Below, piece after piece: positions 50,437-59,066 of a DNA stretch of 64,000 bases; within the stretch, counting starts at the first letter, position 1, and every line of letters begins with the position of its first letter. Both the position numbers and the translations under genes were made by a program. Source of the stretch: Butyricicoccus faecihominis. GTDB lineage: Bacteria; Bacillota; Clostridia; Oscillospirales; Butyricicoccaceae. The stretch covers positions 1 through 64,000 of the forward strand of contig NZ_JANGCE010000013.1 in NCBI RefSeq assembly GCF_024462775.1, given 5' to 3'. The notes beneath the pieces are model-generated. The model was not told the origin of the DNA. It saw nothing but the letters and a program-made list of their open reading frames with translations, and searched no databases.

Positions 50437-51021
50437 ATGAATGAAAATCTGTCCAAACCGCTTTCGCTATTTTTGTATGCCAGTGTTTTCTCGCTGGTAA
50501 TCAATCTGCTCGCGCTGACCGGCATTGCGCAGGGTGCACTCGCAAGCATTGCCGTGTTGATCGCGCTGATCGTGCAGATCAATGCTGTATCCCGCATGCG
50601 GCGGGCGCACATGCGGCTGGGCAAGGCATACGGCTTCTTGATCGCCGAATTGATCGTTACCGTCTTTGCGGTGCTGCTTGCAGTGATTGGGGTCGTAGGC
50701 GGCGAGGCGATGGGCGCGGCAGCGCTCGCGTTTATGTTGCTGCTCTGCGGGATCGTGCTAGATGTGCTGTATGACTTCAATCTCTACTGGGCGCTCGATG
50801 CACTGAACAATGAAAAACAGTACGGCTATCCGAATGGACGCATCCGCTGGTGCTTTTATCTTTCGCTCATCGGCGCCGGTTCGGCGTTCCTGTTGAATTT
50901 GGTCGGGACGACGTTTCCGACTGAGCTGATCGCGTCGCTGTTCGCTATCCCGGCGCTGGTGCTGCTGTGGCAATACATCACCGCACTGCGAGCATGGGAA
51001 CAGCGGCCGCCGTTGCTATAA
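50437..51021 (+). CDS. Hypothetical four-to-six-pass membrane protein, paralogue 1
   Basis: 194 residues, hydrophobic, no recognised family. Contains YDFNLYWALDALNNEKQYGY followed by PNGRIRWCFYL. The matching stretch FYWALDELRDANGYDY followed by PDGRIRWCFYL is in the next gene, so the two arose by tandem duplication. GGGAGGAGG precedes the ATG. Position in the flotillin operon suggests clients or partners of the SPFH scaffold (inference). Confidence 0.75.
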   Translation: MNENLSKPLSLFLYASVFSLVINLLALTGIAQGALASIAVLIALIVQINAVSRMRRAHMRLGKAYGFLIAELIVTVFAVLLAVIGVVGGEAMGAAALAFMLLLCGIVLDVLYDFNLYWALDALNNEKQYGYPNGRIRWCFYLSLIGAGSAFLLNLVGTTFPTELIASLFAIPALVLLWQYITALRAWEQRPPLL

Positions 51022-51046
51022 GGCGTATGAAAAGGAGTGGCGTATC

Positions 51047-51631
51047 ATGAAACTATATAAATGGCTGCTTTGGTACTGGGTCGCGATGGTGGCAAGCATG
51101 GTGCTTGGCCTGTTCGATCAAACGGTGCTCATGATTTTCTCGCTGGCCGCTTCGGTTGTACAGCTCTATGCGCTGGCAAAGCTGCGCCCATTCCATGAAC
51201 GCATACAGAAGTCCTTTACCTATACGATCATTTGTCTGGTTCTGATGATCGTAACGCTGCTGGCGGCGTTGCTCGGCATTTCAACGATGACGACGGGGAG
51301 CGGCGCGTGGGTCGTGCTGCTGCTGGCCGTGCTGGTCGCGTCGGCGGTGTTCGCCCTGCTTTCCTCGTATCACTTCTATTGGGCGCTGGACGAACTGCGG
51401 GATGCAAACGGCTATGATTATCCGGACGGACGCATCCGCTGGTGCTTTTATCTGGCCATCATCAGTGTGGGCGTAACCTTTGTGGTGCAGCAGATAAGCT
51501 ATGGTTCCTTCCTCTATTACTTTGTATCGATTGGCTTCCAGATTGCGATACTGGTGCTGCTTTGGCGCTATATTAAGGCCGTGCAGCTGCGGGAGGAACA
51601 GGAAAACGATCCGACTTGGCCCGAGCTGTAA
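51047..51631 (+). CDS. Hypothetical membrane protein, paralogue 2
   Basis: 194 residues, the same length as its upstream neighbour, sharing the WALD...P(D/N)GRIRWCFYL core and the overall pattern of membrane segments but diverged elsewhere. The C-terminus is more charged (VQLREEQENDPTWPEL). It is the last gene of the operon; a bidirectional terminator follows 7 bp after the stop. Confidence 0.75.
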   Translation: MKLYKWLLWYWVAMVASMVLGLFDQTVLMIFSLAASVVQLYALAKLRPFHERIQKSFTYTIICLVLMIVTLLAALLGISTMTTGSGAWVVLLLAVLVASAVFALLSSYHFYWALDELRDANGYDYPDGRIRWCFYLAIISVGVTFVVQQISYGSFLYYFVSIGFQIAILVLLWRYIKAVQLREEQENDPTWPEL

Positions 51632-51638
51632 TAACAAA

Positions 51639-51680
51639 AAAAGTGGCTGCGACGAAACGCAAATCGTCGCAGCCACTTTT
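51639..51680. terminator. Bidirectional terminator between flotillin operon and hydrolase operon
   Basis: AAAAGTGGCTGCGACGA (51639-51655) pairs with TCGTCGCAGCCACTTTT (51664-51680), a 17-bp perfect stem with A- and T-runs. Confidence 0.9.
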
Positions 51681-51684
51681 ATGC

Positions 51685-52548
51685 TTATACGGTTTCCGGT
51701 ACTAGATCCTCTAGGAAAAAGTCCGCGGCGATCTGCGCCAGCTTTTCCGGCATTTCGTTTGGCACCTCGTGCGAGATGCCGGGCAGGACCACATAGGGGG
51801 CATCTGGCAGCGCCTGCCGCACCTCGTCCTGATAGTCGGCGGCGAGCACGTCGTCCCGATCGCCCCACAGGATGAGGAGAGGCGCTTTGATAAACTGCAC
51901 GAAGCCGCGGTTATCGGCTTGATGAACGCCGAACCAAGCGGCGCGCAGCGACGTTGCGCTTAAGCCGCGCAGCGTTGTGAAGTAGCCCATCGGGAAACCG
52001 GCGTCGCGGCAGTTTTCGGGATACGGGAGAAAACGCTCCTGCATCTCGGCGGGCGGCATGGCGGCAAGATCCATGGTCGCATACAGATCGTATTGCTCGG
52101 CCAGCGACGCCGCGGTATCGTGTCCGCGCAGCATGGCGGCAGCCAGCAGGAGCTTTTTGACGCGGCTGGGGTGCAGGAATGCGAACGTTTGCGCGATCAT
52201 GGTGCCCATCGAGTGCGCCAACACGTAAGCGGATGGGACGCCCACGGCATCCAAAAACGCGGCGAGATCATCCGCATGCTCCTTGGGGGTGTACAGAAAG
52301 TCTTTCGGCTGGTCGGTCTGGCCAAAGCCGCGCAGGTCTACCGCGAAGATATGGAAGCGATCGCCCAGCGCGCAGATCGTTTGCCGCCAGATGCGGCTGG
52401 AATCGGTAAAGCCGTGAATGAGCAGCAGCGGCTCCGCGTCCTTTACGCCGGCTTCCATGTAATGCATGGTGATGCCGGTGCGCAGCGCGGCGGACTGGGT
52501 ATGCGCGTGCCAGTCTCGGTGCGTCGGTACGGGTAACGTAGGATTCAT
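51685..52548 (-). CDS. Alpha/beta hydrolase
   Basis: 287 residues. LLLIHGFTDSSRIW carries the oxyanion-hole HGF, the nucleophile Ser is in LAHSMGTMIAQ, the acid is in LLILWGDRDDVL and the His in LPGISHEVPNEM, so the catalytic triad is complete. The substrate is unknown; with a sugar transporter and mutarotase beside it, deacylation of a sugar ester is one possibility. Its start overlaps the transporter stop by four bases (ATGA). Confidence 0.85.
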   Translation of the reverse strand: MNPTLPVPTHRDWHAHTQSAALRTGITMHYMEAGVKDAEPLLLIHGFTDSSRIWRQTICALGDRFHIFAVDLRGFGQTDQPKDFLYTPKEHADDLAAFLDAVGVPSAYVLAHSMGTMIAQTFAFLHPSRVKKLLLAAAMLRGHDTAASLAEQYDLYATMDLAAMPPAEMQERFLPYPENCRDAGFPMGYFTTLRGLSATSLRAAWFGVHQADNRGFVQFIKAPLLILWGDRDDVLAADYQDEVRQALPDAPYVVLPGISHEVPNEMPEKLAQIAADFFLEDLVPETV

Positions 52549-53927
52549 CGTAGGGCCTCCTTTTGTTTGCGCGCCTCCAGATCAAGCATGATCTGCGGCA
52601 TTTCTTTATCGAGCTTGTAAAACAGCATTAAAAGAGCGATAACGCCAAAGCAAAGCGCGGGGGTGAGCAGATAAATACGGGAGATCATGGTGTTGGCGGT
52701 TGCGGTCTGCACGGCGGCCAAGCCGTCGTAGCCCGCGGAGTCGAGCAGCCCGCCCACAATCGCGCTGGCCACGCCCTGACCGAATTTCTGCCCGACCGTG
52801 GCCGCGCAAAAAATAACGCCCTCGGTGCGCAGGCTGCTTTTCCAATGCCCATATTCCACACAATCCGCGATCATGGCGAACAGCACGGCAAAGCAGGGGG
52901 CGATGCCCGCGCCGCGCAGCACGGCCGCCACCGTGGCGACTGTCAGGTTGAGCGGCGCCGCCAGCGTGATCAGATGTCCGACTGTGACGACGCACGCGCC
53001 GGCCAGCATCATATTGCGCTTGCCAAGCCGGGGGATCATAAACGGCACCGCGATTGCGGTCAGTACGATGGTGGATAGCTTTTCCGCGGTGGTGAGCACG
53101 CTCATATAGTTGACGTTGTGCATCAGGTACTGGCAATAGTAGGATAGATTGGTGCCGGAGATCGTCAGGTAAAAGGTCGCCATGATCCACACGATCAGGC
53201 AGATGAACCAGTACTTATTGCGCAAAAGCGCGCGGAACGCCTTGCCGACGGGAACGGCTTCCGTGCTTTCGCCGCGTTCCTCCGGCGCGGTCTCCTTGGC
53301 CCAGAAAAAACACAGGAGATAGCACAGCGTCGCAATGGCGGAAAAACAGAGGATGACGAGGAGCCACGCTCTTTGGTCGCCGCCTAAGCGGTTGGCGACC
53401 GGAATGGTGAGCGCGGAGATGGCAAGCTCCATGACCGGCGCGCCGAATTGGCGCAGCGCGTTGAGCTGGCTGCGTTCCACGGGATCGCGCGTCATCAGAG
53501 AGTTGAGCGAGCTGAGCGCAAGGCCCGCCATTGTGTTGACAATGGTATTGGCAAAGTTATAGGCGACAAAGATATAGATCAGCTGTGCGAACTCGGACAC
53601 GGGCGGCACCGCGAACATCGCGATCAGGCCGACAAAATGCGGCAGCGCCATGCGCAGCAGCCAAGGGCGCGCCTTGCCGTACTTAGAATGCGTGCGGTCG
53701 ATGATAACGCCCGCGATAATATCGCTCGCGCCGTCGAAAAGACGGCTGATCAGCATGATCAAGGCAACCTTGGCAATGTTGATGCCCATAACGTTGGTGT
53801 AGAAATAAGTAAGGACTACGTTGATCAGGGTAACGATCGTCGTCTGCGCCGCACCGCCGCACATATAACCGGCGCGTGCGCGCAGGGTGAGTTTATTCTG
53901 GGGTGGATTCATATCCCGCGATGGCAT
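52545..53927 (-). CDS. GPH-family sugar:cation symporter (MFS)
   Basis: 460 residues, twelve membrane segments, of the glycoside-pentoside-hexuronide (GPH/MelB-like) family. Seen: the N-terminal YMCGGAAQTTIVTLINV and the loop DGASDIIAGVIIDRTHSKYGKARPW with the family DxxxGxxxDRT cation-site signature. The start could be ATG 53927 or 53912; neither has a good SD. It is cotranscribed with the downstream hydrolase. A pentoside or xyloside substrate would fit the adjacent AraC-GH39 regulator (inference). Confidence 0.87.
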   Translation of the reverse strand: MPSRDMNPPQNKLTLRARAGYMCGGAAQTTIVTLINVVLTYFYTNVMGINIAKVALIMLISRLFDGASDIIAGVIIDRTHSKYGKARPWLLRMALPHFVGLIAMFAVPPVSEFAQLIYIFVAYNFANTIVNTMAGLALSSLNSLMTRDPVERSQLNALRQFGAPVMELAISALTIPVANRLGGDQRAWLLVILCFSAIATLCYLLCFFWAKETAPEERGESTEAVPVGKAFRALLRNKYWFICLIVWIMATFYLTISGTNLSYYCQYLMHNVNYMSVLTTAEKLSTIVLTAIAVPFMIPRLGKRNMMLAGACVVTVGHLITLAAPLNLTVATVAAVLRGAGIAPCFAVLFAMIADCVEYGHWKSSLRTEGVIFCAATVGQKFGQGVASAIVGGLLDSAGYDGLAAVQTATANTMISRIYLLTPALCFGVIALLMLFYKLDKEMPQIMLDLEARKQKEALR

Positions 53928-53990
53928 GGCGGCGCCGGGTCCGCGCCACCATGCGCTCCTTCCTGTGTATGATGTTGGGAATGGGCGGCC

Positions 53991-54482
53991 TCAGCCGCGG
54001 TCCTTTTTCGGCACGGTGGTGAACTTCTTTTTGCCGAGCACCACGTCAAGTTCGATATCCGCGCTCGGATAACCCGCGATCAGCACGGCCTGCGCGTGGA
54101 TGCCGGTGTCGCCTGTCTGAATGACCGCCTTGCAGCGGTCGCGCAGCTCGTAGTATTCCGGGGCGTAGTTGATCTGGCGCACCTTGTTTTCACCGAACAG
54201 CTCCACAAGGGTGCCGTAATCCTTAGCGTTTTGGTCGGGCATATCCTCGGTGATGATCGCGCCTTCAAAATCGCCGGCCTCGGCAAGTGTGCGGACGATG
54301 TCTTCAAAGGTGGGCGAGCCGGTCACGACCTCCACATCCAGATACTCCACGCTCGGGTCGAGCGGGTACAGGGCTTTGGAGCAAGTGCCGCTGCCGGAAT
54401 CGGCAATAAAAAGCATTTCTCCGTGGCGGATGCTGGCGACGATAGCGGCGAGCCGTTCGTTCAGAATTCTTCTTTTCATCAT
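53991..54482 (-). CDS. RbsD/FucU-family sugar mutarotase-like protein
   Basis: 163 residues. LNERLAAIVASIRHGEMLFIADSG matches the RbsD/FucU N-terminus with its His and Asp, and VIQTGDTGIHAQAVLIAG matches the C-terminal signature. The family interconverts pyranose anomers or ring forms of ribose and fucose. The motif here reads HGE rather than HGD, so sugar specificity may differ. The start is ATGATG at 54482, with AAAGGA upstream. It is first in the minus-strand sugar operon, 63 bp before the transporter. Confidence 0.82.
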   Translation of the reverse strand: MMKRRILNERLAAIVASIRHGEMLFIADSGSGTCSKALYPLDPSVEYLDVEVVTGSPTFEDIVRTLAEAGDFEGAIITEDMPDQNAKDYGTLVELFGENKVRQINYAPEYYELRDRCKAVIQTGDTGIHAQAVLIAGYPSADIELDVVLGKKKFTTVPKKDRG

Positions 54483-54595
54483 TCAGGTTCCTTTCCTACG
54501 TTGTTTTTTTGTCTGATGCAGGAACGCTTCGTGTTCCTTGCCGGTTTTGCTATCATCAGTATAACGGATCGTAACAGCGCCCGCTCGCGCATAAC

Positions 54596-54613
54596 TGCGG
54601 GATTTATCCCGCA
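54596..54613. promoter_or_regulatory. Candidate operator in the rbsD-like/AraC intergenic region
   Basis: TGCGGGAT TT ATCCCGCA, a perfect 8-2-8 palindrome in the 295-bp divergent spacer. TGCGGGAT recurs at 54681-54688. On the minus strand it lies just upstream of a TATACT -10 with no clear -35, as expected for an activated promoter. Confidence 0.5.
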
Positions 54614-54725
54614 TAACGATGGGCGTGTGATACGGCTCTGCCGACGCTGCCTGATCAACACGCGATAAAAAACGAAGAAATGCGGGATAAAATGATCCGG
54701 CCTGCCGTCGTATAGGGAGTTTCTC

Positions 54726-54754
54726 TTGTAAAAAGGAGTTTTATATATTACAAT
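54726..54754 (+). promoter_or_regulatory. Probable promoter of the AraC-GH39 gene
   Basis: TTGTAA (54726-54731), 17 bp, TACAAT (54749-54754), followed by an AT-only stretch to the start codon. The mRNA would begin only about 15-30 nt before the ATG. Confidence 0.5.
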
Positions 54755-54777
54755 ATATATTATATATATAAAATGAA

Positions 54778-57237
54778 ATGAAGGCAATTGAAATGCAGGA
54801 ATTACTATACTGCGCGGGCGTTCGCGTAACCTATGAAACCGAACCTTCCCGCAAGATACACTGGCACGATACGCTACAGATCGTCTATCAGCTTTCGGGT
54901 AAATCCCGTGTGGTCCTGCGGGGGCGGCAATACGTGCTGCACGAAGCGGATCTCCTTGTGGTCAATCCGTATGAGCTGCATAATGTCGAACTGCTCGGCT
55001 CTTCCGCCGCATTGTCCTTTTGCTTTGCGCAGCCGCTGCTGTCGCGGCTCAAGGGGGCGCGGTTCGACTGCGTTTCTTGCTTGCATACCAAGTGGGAGCA
55101 AGCGAAGTTCACGCTGCTTCGCGCCGAGCTTGCCGCGCTGTTCCAGCACTACTACAGCGAACAGGAAGAACGGGAGCTGGAGCTGCTGAGTCACGCCTAT
55201 TCGCTGTTTCATTTGCTTTTGACCGGCTTCCGCAGCGATACCGACAGCGAAGGCGGCGTGGATCAGTCGCGCGTGTCGCGCATCATGCAGTACTTGCACA
55301 CGCACTACACGGAGGAAATAACGCTTCGTGATCTTGCGCAGCGGGAATACCTGACCCCAAACTATCTTTCCCAGTTTTTTCGCAATAAGCTGGGCACCAC
55401 CTTTACCCAATACTTAAATGAAATTCGGTTGGACCACTGCTTTTTTGAACTGTGCAGTTCATCCAAAACTGTGACGGAAATCGCGCTTGACAACGGCTTT
55501 GGCCGGGTCGATACGTTTATCGAGCACTTCCGGCGCAAGTATGAGATCACGCCGGGCAAATTCCGCAAGGGCTTACAGAACATCGACTGCACCGATCCCA
55601 AACTGGTGCCGCAGTCCGCGCTGGAAAAACGCTTCGAGCCGCTGCTGCGCTACGCGGCCGCGACCGCGCAGGAGACCGTAACGGAAAAGCCGCTGCAAAA
55701 GCGGCGGCTCATGGTGGAGGCGGGCGGCGGGGGCGCGCCGGTCGTGCAGGATTGGCGCACGATCGTGAACGCGGGCTATGCGGATGATTGCTTTACCGCC
55801 GAGGTGCAGCAGCAGCTTGCCGTGTTGCAGCGCGCGGTTGGCTTTACCTATGTACGCTTTCACGGCATCTTCAGCGATACCATGCATGTGTATCAGGAGG
55901 ACGCCGGCGGCAACCCCGCGCCGCGCTTCACCTGCGTGGACTTGCTGCTGGACCGGCTGCTCGCCATGGGGCTCAAGCCTTATATTGAATTTGGTTTTTT
56001 GCCCCGGCTTTTGGCGGGCAGGCAAAAGCCGGTGTATCAAAACCAAAGCTATATCGGCTTTCCTTCGGATCTGCATAAATGGACGCGGCTTGTTGAAGCA
56101 TTCCTGCGCCATTGCATCCGCCGTTACGGACGGTCGGCCGTATGCACGTGGCGGTTTACCCTGTTCAGCATCAGTTTCTCATTATACGGTTTTCTGTCGG
56201 CCGAGGAATACGGTACGCTGTATCGGGAAACGCAGCGCACGGTCAAGCGGGTGGACGCAGGCTTACGGTTCGGCGGGCCGGGCATCGAAGGCAGCCTGCT
56301 GCTGGATGGGGAAGAATCTATCCTGACCGGTTTTTTGGAGGATTGCCGCCGGCAAGCTTGCTTGCCGGATTTTGTGACCATGCATTCTTTCCCGCATTCG
56401 TTCCGCGAGATCGCGATGGATTTTAACCGCATGGTGCACCGGAGCGATAGCAGCGCCACGTTCAAGCTGAGCGAGAACGAGCGCTTCATGGGCGACTGTA
56501 TCGCCGCCATGGACAAAACGCTGCGGGCGCTTTGCTTAGATGAATTGCCGGTGCTGATCGATGAATGGAACGCCACCATCTGGCAGCGCGACCTATGCAG
56601 CGATACCTGCTATAAGGCGGTGCACGTCGTCAAAAATCTGGTGGAAAACATGGGGCGAACGGCGGGCAAGGCGTATTGGACGGTCAGCGACCTGATCAAC
56701 GACTGGAAGCTGGCGGATACGCTGTTCCACGGCGGACACGGCATGTTCACCTGCAACGGCATACCCAAGCCGGTATTTTACGCCTATCAGCTTCTCAGCC
56801 GCATGGGAGACCGGCTGCTTGCGAGCGGGGACGGTTGGTATATCACCCGCGGCAAAGGCGGCGTTCAAATTCTGCTGTATAACTACTGCCACTATAATAC
56901 GATGTACCGCATGCTTTCCGCGTTTCAGGACCCGAGCGACCGGTACAGCGCGTTTCGGCAGGGCGGGCCGGTGGAATATCATATCTCGGTGGAGGGGCTC
57001 GCGGGCGGCGGCTTTCGCTGCGAGACTGTTCGTCTCGGAAGGGAGAGCGGCAGCGCCTACGATGAATGGCTGCGCCTTGGCGCGCCCGAGGAATTGACGG
57101 CAATGGAAATCGACTATTTGAAGCAAAAAGCCGAGCCGGTGCGCCGCATCGAGCAGCGCGTTTCGCTGCGGGATATGCAAATCAGACTGGAAGCGCTGGA
57201 GGTCGTGCAGATGCTGATCGAGCCGATGGATCGGTAG
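54778..57237 (+). CDS. AraC-family regulator fused to a degenerate GH39 domain
   Basis: 819 residues. An N-terminal cupin-like region (1-150) and an AraC helix-turn-helix pair (about 165-265: YLTPNYLSQFFRNKLGTTF, EIALDNGFGRVDTF) are followed by a glycoside-hydrolase-39-like barrel (about 310-740). The nucleophile region VLIDEWNA is present (Glu near 597). The acid/base motif WxFxVWNEP is replaced by WRFTLFSIS, with Ile465 in place of Glu, so the barrel probably binds but does not cleave a glycoside. An alternative start is ATG 54793. It is divergent from the mutarotase/transporter/hydrolase genes it probably controls. Confidence 0.88.
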   Translation: MKAIEMQELLYCAGVRVTYETEPSRKIHWHDTLQIVYQLSGKSRVVLRGRQYVLHEADLLVVNPYELHNVELLGSSAALSFCFAQPLLSRLKGARFDCVSCLHTKWEQAKFTLLRAELAALFQHYYSEQEERELELLSHAYSLFHLLLTGFRSDTDSEGGVDQSRVSRIMQYLHTHYTEEITLRDLAQREYLTPNYLSQFFRNKLGTTFTQYLNEIRLDHCFFELCSSSKTVTEIALDNGFGRVDTFIEHFRRKYEITPGKFRKGLQNIDCTDPKLVPQSALEKRFEPLLRYAAATAQETVTEKPLQKRRLMVEAGGGGAPVVQDWRTIVNAGYADDCFTAEVQQQLAVLQRAVGFTYVRFHGIFSDTMHVYQEDAGGNPAPRFTCVDLLLDRLLAMGLKPYIEFGFLPRLLAGRQKPVYQNQSYIGFPSDLHKWTRLVEAFLRHCIRRYGRSAVCTWRFTLFSISFSLYGFLSAEEYGTLYRETQRTVKRVDAGLRFGGPGIEGSLLLDGEESILTGFLEDCRRQACLPDFVTMHSFPHSFREIAMDFNRMVHRSDSSATFKLSENERFMGDCIAAMDKTLRALCLDELPVLIDEWNATIWQRDLCSDTCYKAVHVVKNLVENMGRTAGKAYWTVSDLINDWKLADTLFHGGHGMFTCNGIPKPVFYAYQLLSRMGDRLLASGDGWYITRGKGGVQILLYNYCHYNTMYRMLSAFQDPSDRYSAFRQGGPVEYHISVEGLAGGGFRCETVRLGRESGSAYDEWLRLGAPEELTAMEIDYLKQKAEPVRRIEQRVSLRDMQIRLEALEVVQMLIEPMDR

Positions 57238-57250
57238 CGTGCTGAAATTA

Positions 57251-57304
57251 AAACGGTCCGGGCGGGGTCGGCTGCTTCATGAGCCGGACCCGCCCGGACC
57301 GTTT
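57251..57304. terminator. Bidirectional terminator between AraC-GH39 and anti-sigma-like genes
   Basis: AAACGGTCCGGGCGGG (57251-57266) pairs with CCCGCCCGGACCGTTT (57289-57304), with an inner CGGCT/AGCCG stem. Confidence 0.9.
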
Positions 57305-57314
57305 ATTTTTAGCG

Positions 57315-58355
57315 TCATGCGCCGTGCGGCAAGCGGAAGGTGACGCGCCAGTCGCCCTCGATCATCGTGTCCGCGGTATACAGGCTGCCGGTCAGCTTGC
57401 AGGCGGGCAGATCGAGGTAGGATACGTCGTAGATAAATTCGCTGTACTGCGTATCATCGCCGTCCGTTTGATACATCAGGGTCATGGCCGGCGAAACCTC
57501 GGTTCCGTCCGGGGCGGTGAGCTGGAACCAGCCGTGGTTATCATGCGCAAGGCGGCCCGTGGTGGCGTACAGCGCGTGCAGCTTGCCGCCCCGGTAGCCA
57601 AGGGCGGAGAGGGAGAAAACGCTGTCCTCGCTCTGCCAGAGCGCCTCCTGCGGCTTTAAGAAATCGTAAGTGTCGGGGATGTCGACCGTGGCGTCCGGCG
57701 TGCTCGCGCCGTTCACATACTGCTGCTCGGTGGGCGGGTCGAGCGGTACCTCGCCCAGTCCGTCTAAGATGACAACGTCAGTTTGCTCCCGCTGGCTGGT
57801 CAAGAGCTGGCGAACGGAAAAGGTGTACTTGCTTCCCCCAAATACTTCGCCGTCCATATTGGTGATCTCGATCAGGAAGGTCGCGGTCTTGGTCTCGTCA
57901 TCGTATGCGACGAGCGAGCAGCCGCTCATCTGCCCGGTGCGCGCCGGATAGTGCAGCGAATAGCTGTCGTACAGGTCGAGCGAACCGTTGAAGCGCTCGC
58001 CGGTCAGGTCTTGCATGGTGAGATACACGCCCGCGGTGTCGCCGCGCACATAGGCGGAAACGACCTCCATTTTAACGCCGCTTGATTCCGATACCTCGTT
58101 CACCGGCATGAAAAACTGCGCGGTCGCGGGGGAGAGGAGATAGAGCGTTTCGTATACGCCGGGCACATTCGCCGCCAGCGCGGGCGTGCCGCAGCCGATG
58201 ACCAGCGCGGCCGCGGCTGCAATGGCGATCGTACGGCGCATCCTTCGCGCGGGGCGGTTTTTTTGCGCGCTATGCATTTTCGCGGCGGTGGCGGCGAGCA
58301 GTTCGCCCGCCGGGGCGATCTCCTCATTCATTTTGCGGTAGTGTTCTTGAAACAT
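57315..58355 (-). CDS. DUF4179-like membrane anti-sigma factor
   Basis: 346 residues. A cytoplasmic N-terminus of about 40 residues is followed by a single membrane segment (TIAIAAAAALVIGCGTPALA) and a large outer domain of the DUF4179 type, rich in beta structure. Its start lies 32 bp inside the ECF sigma gene, the standard sigma/anti-sigma coupling, so it most likely holds that sigma at the membrane until an envelope signal arrives. The signal is unknown. Confidence 0.82.
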   Translation of the reverse strand: MFQEHYRKMNEEIAPAGELLAATAAKMHSAQKNRPARRMRRTIAIAAAAALVIGCGTPALAANVPGVYETLYLLSPATAQFFMPVNEVSESSGVKMEVVSAYVRGDTAGVYLTMQDLTGERFNGSLDLYDSYSLHYPARTGQMSGCSLVAYDDETKTATFLIEITNMDGEVFGGSKYTFSVRQLLTSQREQTDVVILDGLGEVPLDPPTEQQYVNGASTPDATVDIPDTYDFLKPQEALWQSEDSVFSLSALGYRGGKLHALYATTGRLAHDNHGWFQLTAPDGTEVSPAMTLMYQTDGDDTQYSEFIYDVSYLDLPACKLTGSLYTADTMIEGDWRVTFRLPHGA

Positions 58356-58821
58356 CCTCGGCGTCTCCTTTCAGAATATCACGTAGCTTATAGCGGGCGC
58401 GGGTGAGCCGCGTGCGCACGGTCGAGGGCTTTTCGCCAAGCATTCCCGCGATCTCTTCCGCGGAATATCCCTCGTAGTAAAATAAATGGATCACCGCGCG
58501 GTATTTGGCCGGCAGCTTGCCGAGCGCTTCGTCCAGCCCTTGGTTTTCCGGGTCGGTAAAAGCGATCTGATCGTCAAGCGGCGCAGCAAGCAGCAGCCGC
58601 GCGCGCAGGAAATGGCTTTTGGTACAGTTGATCGTCACGCGCAGCAGCCACGCCTTTTCATGCGCCGCGCTTTCAAACTGCGGGCGCTTGCGCACCACGC
58701 GCAAAAACACCTCTTGAAAAATATCGTCCGCATCGCTCCGGGCGCGCGTTTGCGCGTACGCCAGCCGGTAGACCATATCGCCGTAGGCCTGAACGAGCTG
58801 TTCGGCGGTTTTGTTCTCCAA
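58324..58821 (-). CDS. ECF RNA polymerase sigma factor
   Basis: About 165 residues. Region 2 (DMVYRLAYAQTRARSDADDIFQ) and region 4 (LPAKYRAVIHLFYYEGYSAEE, then STVRTRLTRARYKL) are both complete. The start is probably TTG 58821, with AAAGGAGG 9 nt upstream; the GTG at 58863 gives a longer, unconserved N-terminus. It is paired with the anti-sigma-like gene downstream. No obvious ECF-type autoregulated promoter was identified. Confidence 0.9.
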   Translation of the reverse strand: MENKTAEQLVQAYGDMVYRLAYAQTRARSDADDIFQEVFLRVVRKRPQFESAAHEKAWLLRVTINCTKSHFLRARLLLAAPLDDQIAFTDPENQGLDEALGKLPAKYRAVIHLFYYEGYSAEEIAGMLGEKPSTVRTRLTRARYKLRDILKGDAEDVSRTLPQNE

Positions 58822-58897
58822 TTCCCTCACCCTCCTTTCACCTGTAATACTCTGTGAAACCACGATTCGCTACAACCGATAGAAAAAAGGCTGTAAA

Positions 58898-59066
58898 AAA
58901 ACTGTTGCAAAATAGAAGAGTACCCAAATGTCATTCTGAACGAAGTGAAGAATCTCGCGCGAACGCGCGTTCCCAGCGTAACTTCCGCGCGTTGGCACGA
59001 GATTCTTCGTCGCTTCGCTCCTCAGAATGACAAAATTGGTAGCATTCTTCGCTTTGCAACAGTTTT
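58898..59066. repeat. Nested palindromic repeat element
   Basis: Outer arms AAAACTGTTGCAAA (58898-58911) and TTTGCAACAGTTTT (59053-59066) enclose inner arms TGTCATTCTGAACGAAGTGA (from 58929) and TCGCTCCTCAGAATGACA (to 59032). AGAATCTCG/CGAGATTCT lies closer in, around a small centre. The inner TCATTCTGA/GAATCTC part is a type of dispersed repeat known from gut Firmicutes. It abuts the DUF1653 stop codon and may also terminate transcription. Confidence 0.75.

Noticed and set aside
54736-54777. AT-only tract as a replication or transfer origin
   Set aside because: Short, with no DnaA boxes, iterons or nicking motif; it is the promoter and leader of the AraC-GH39 gene.
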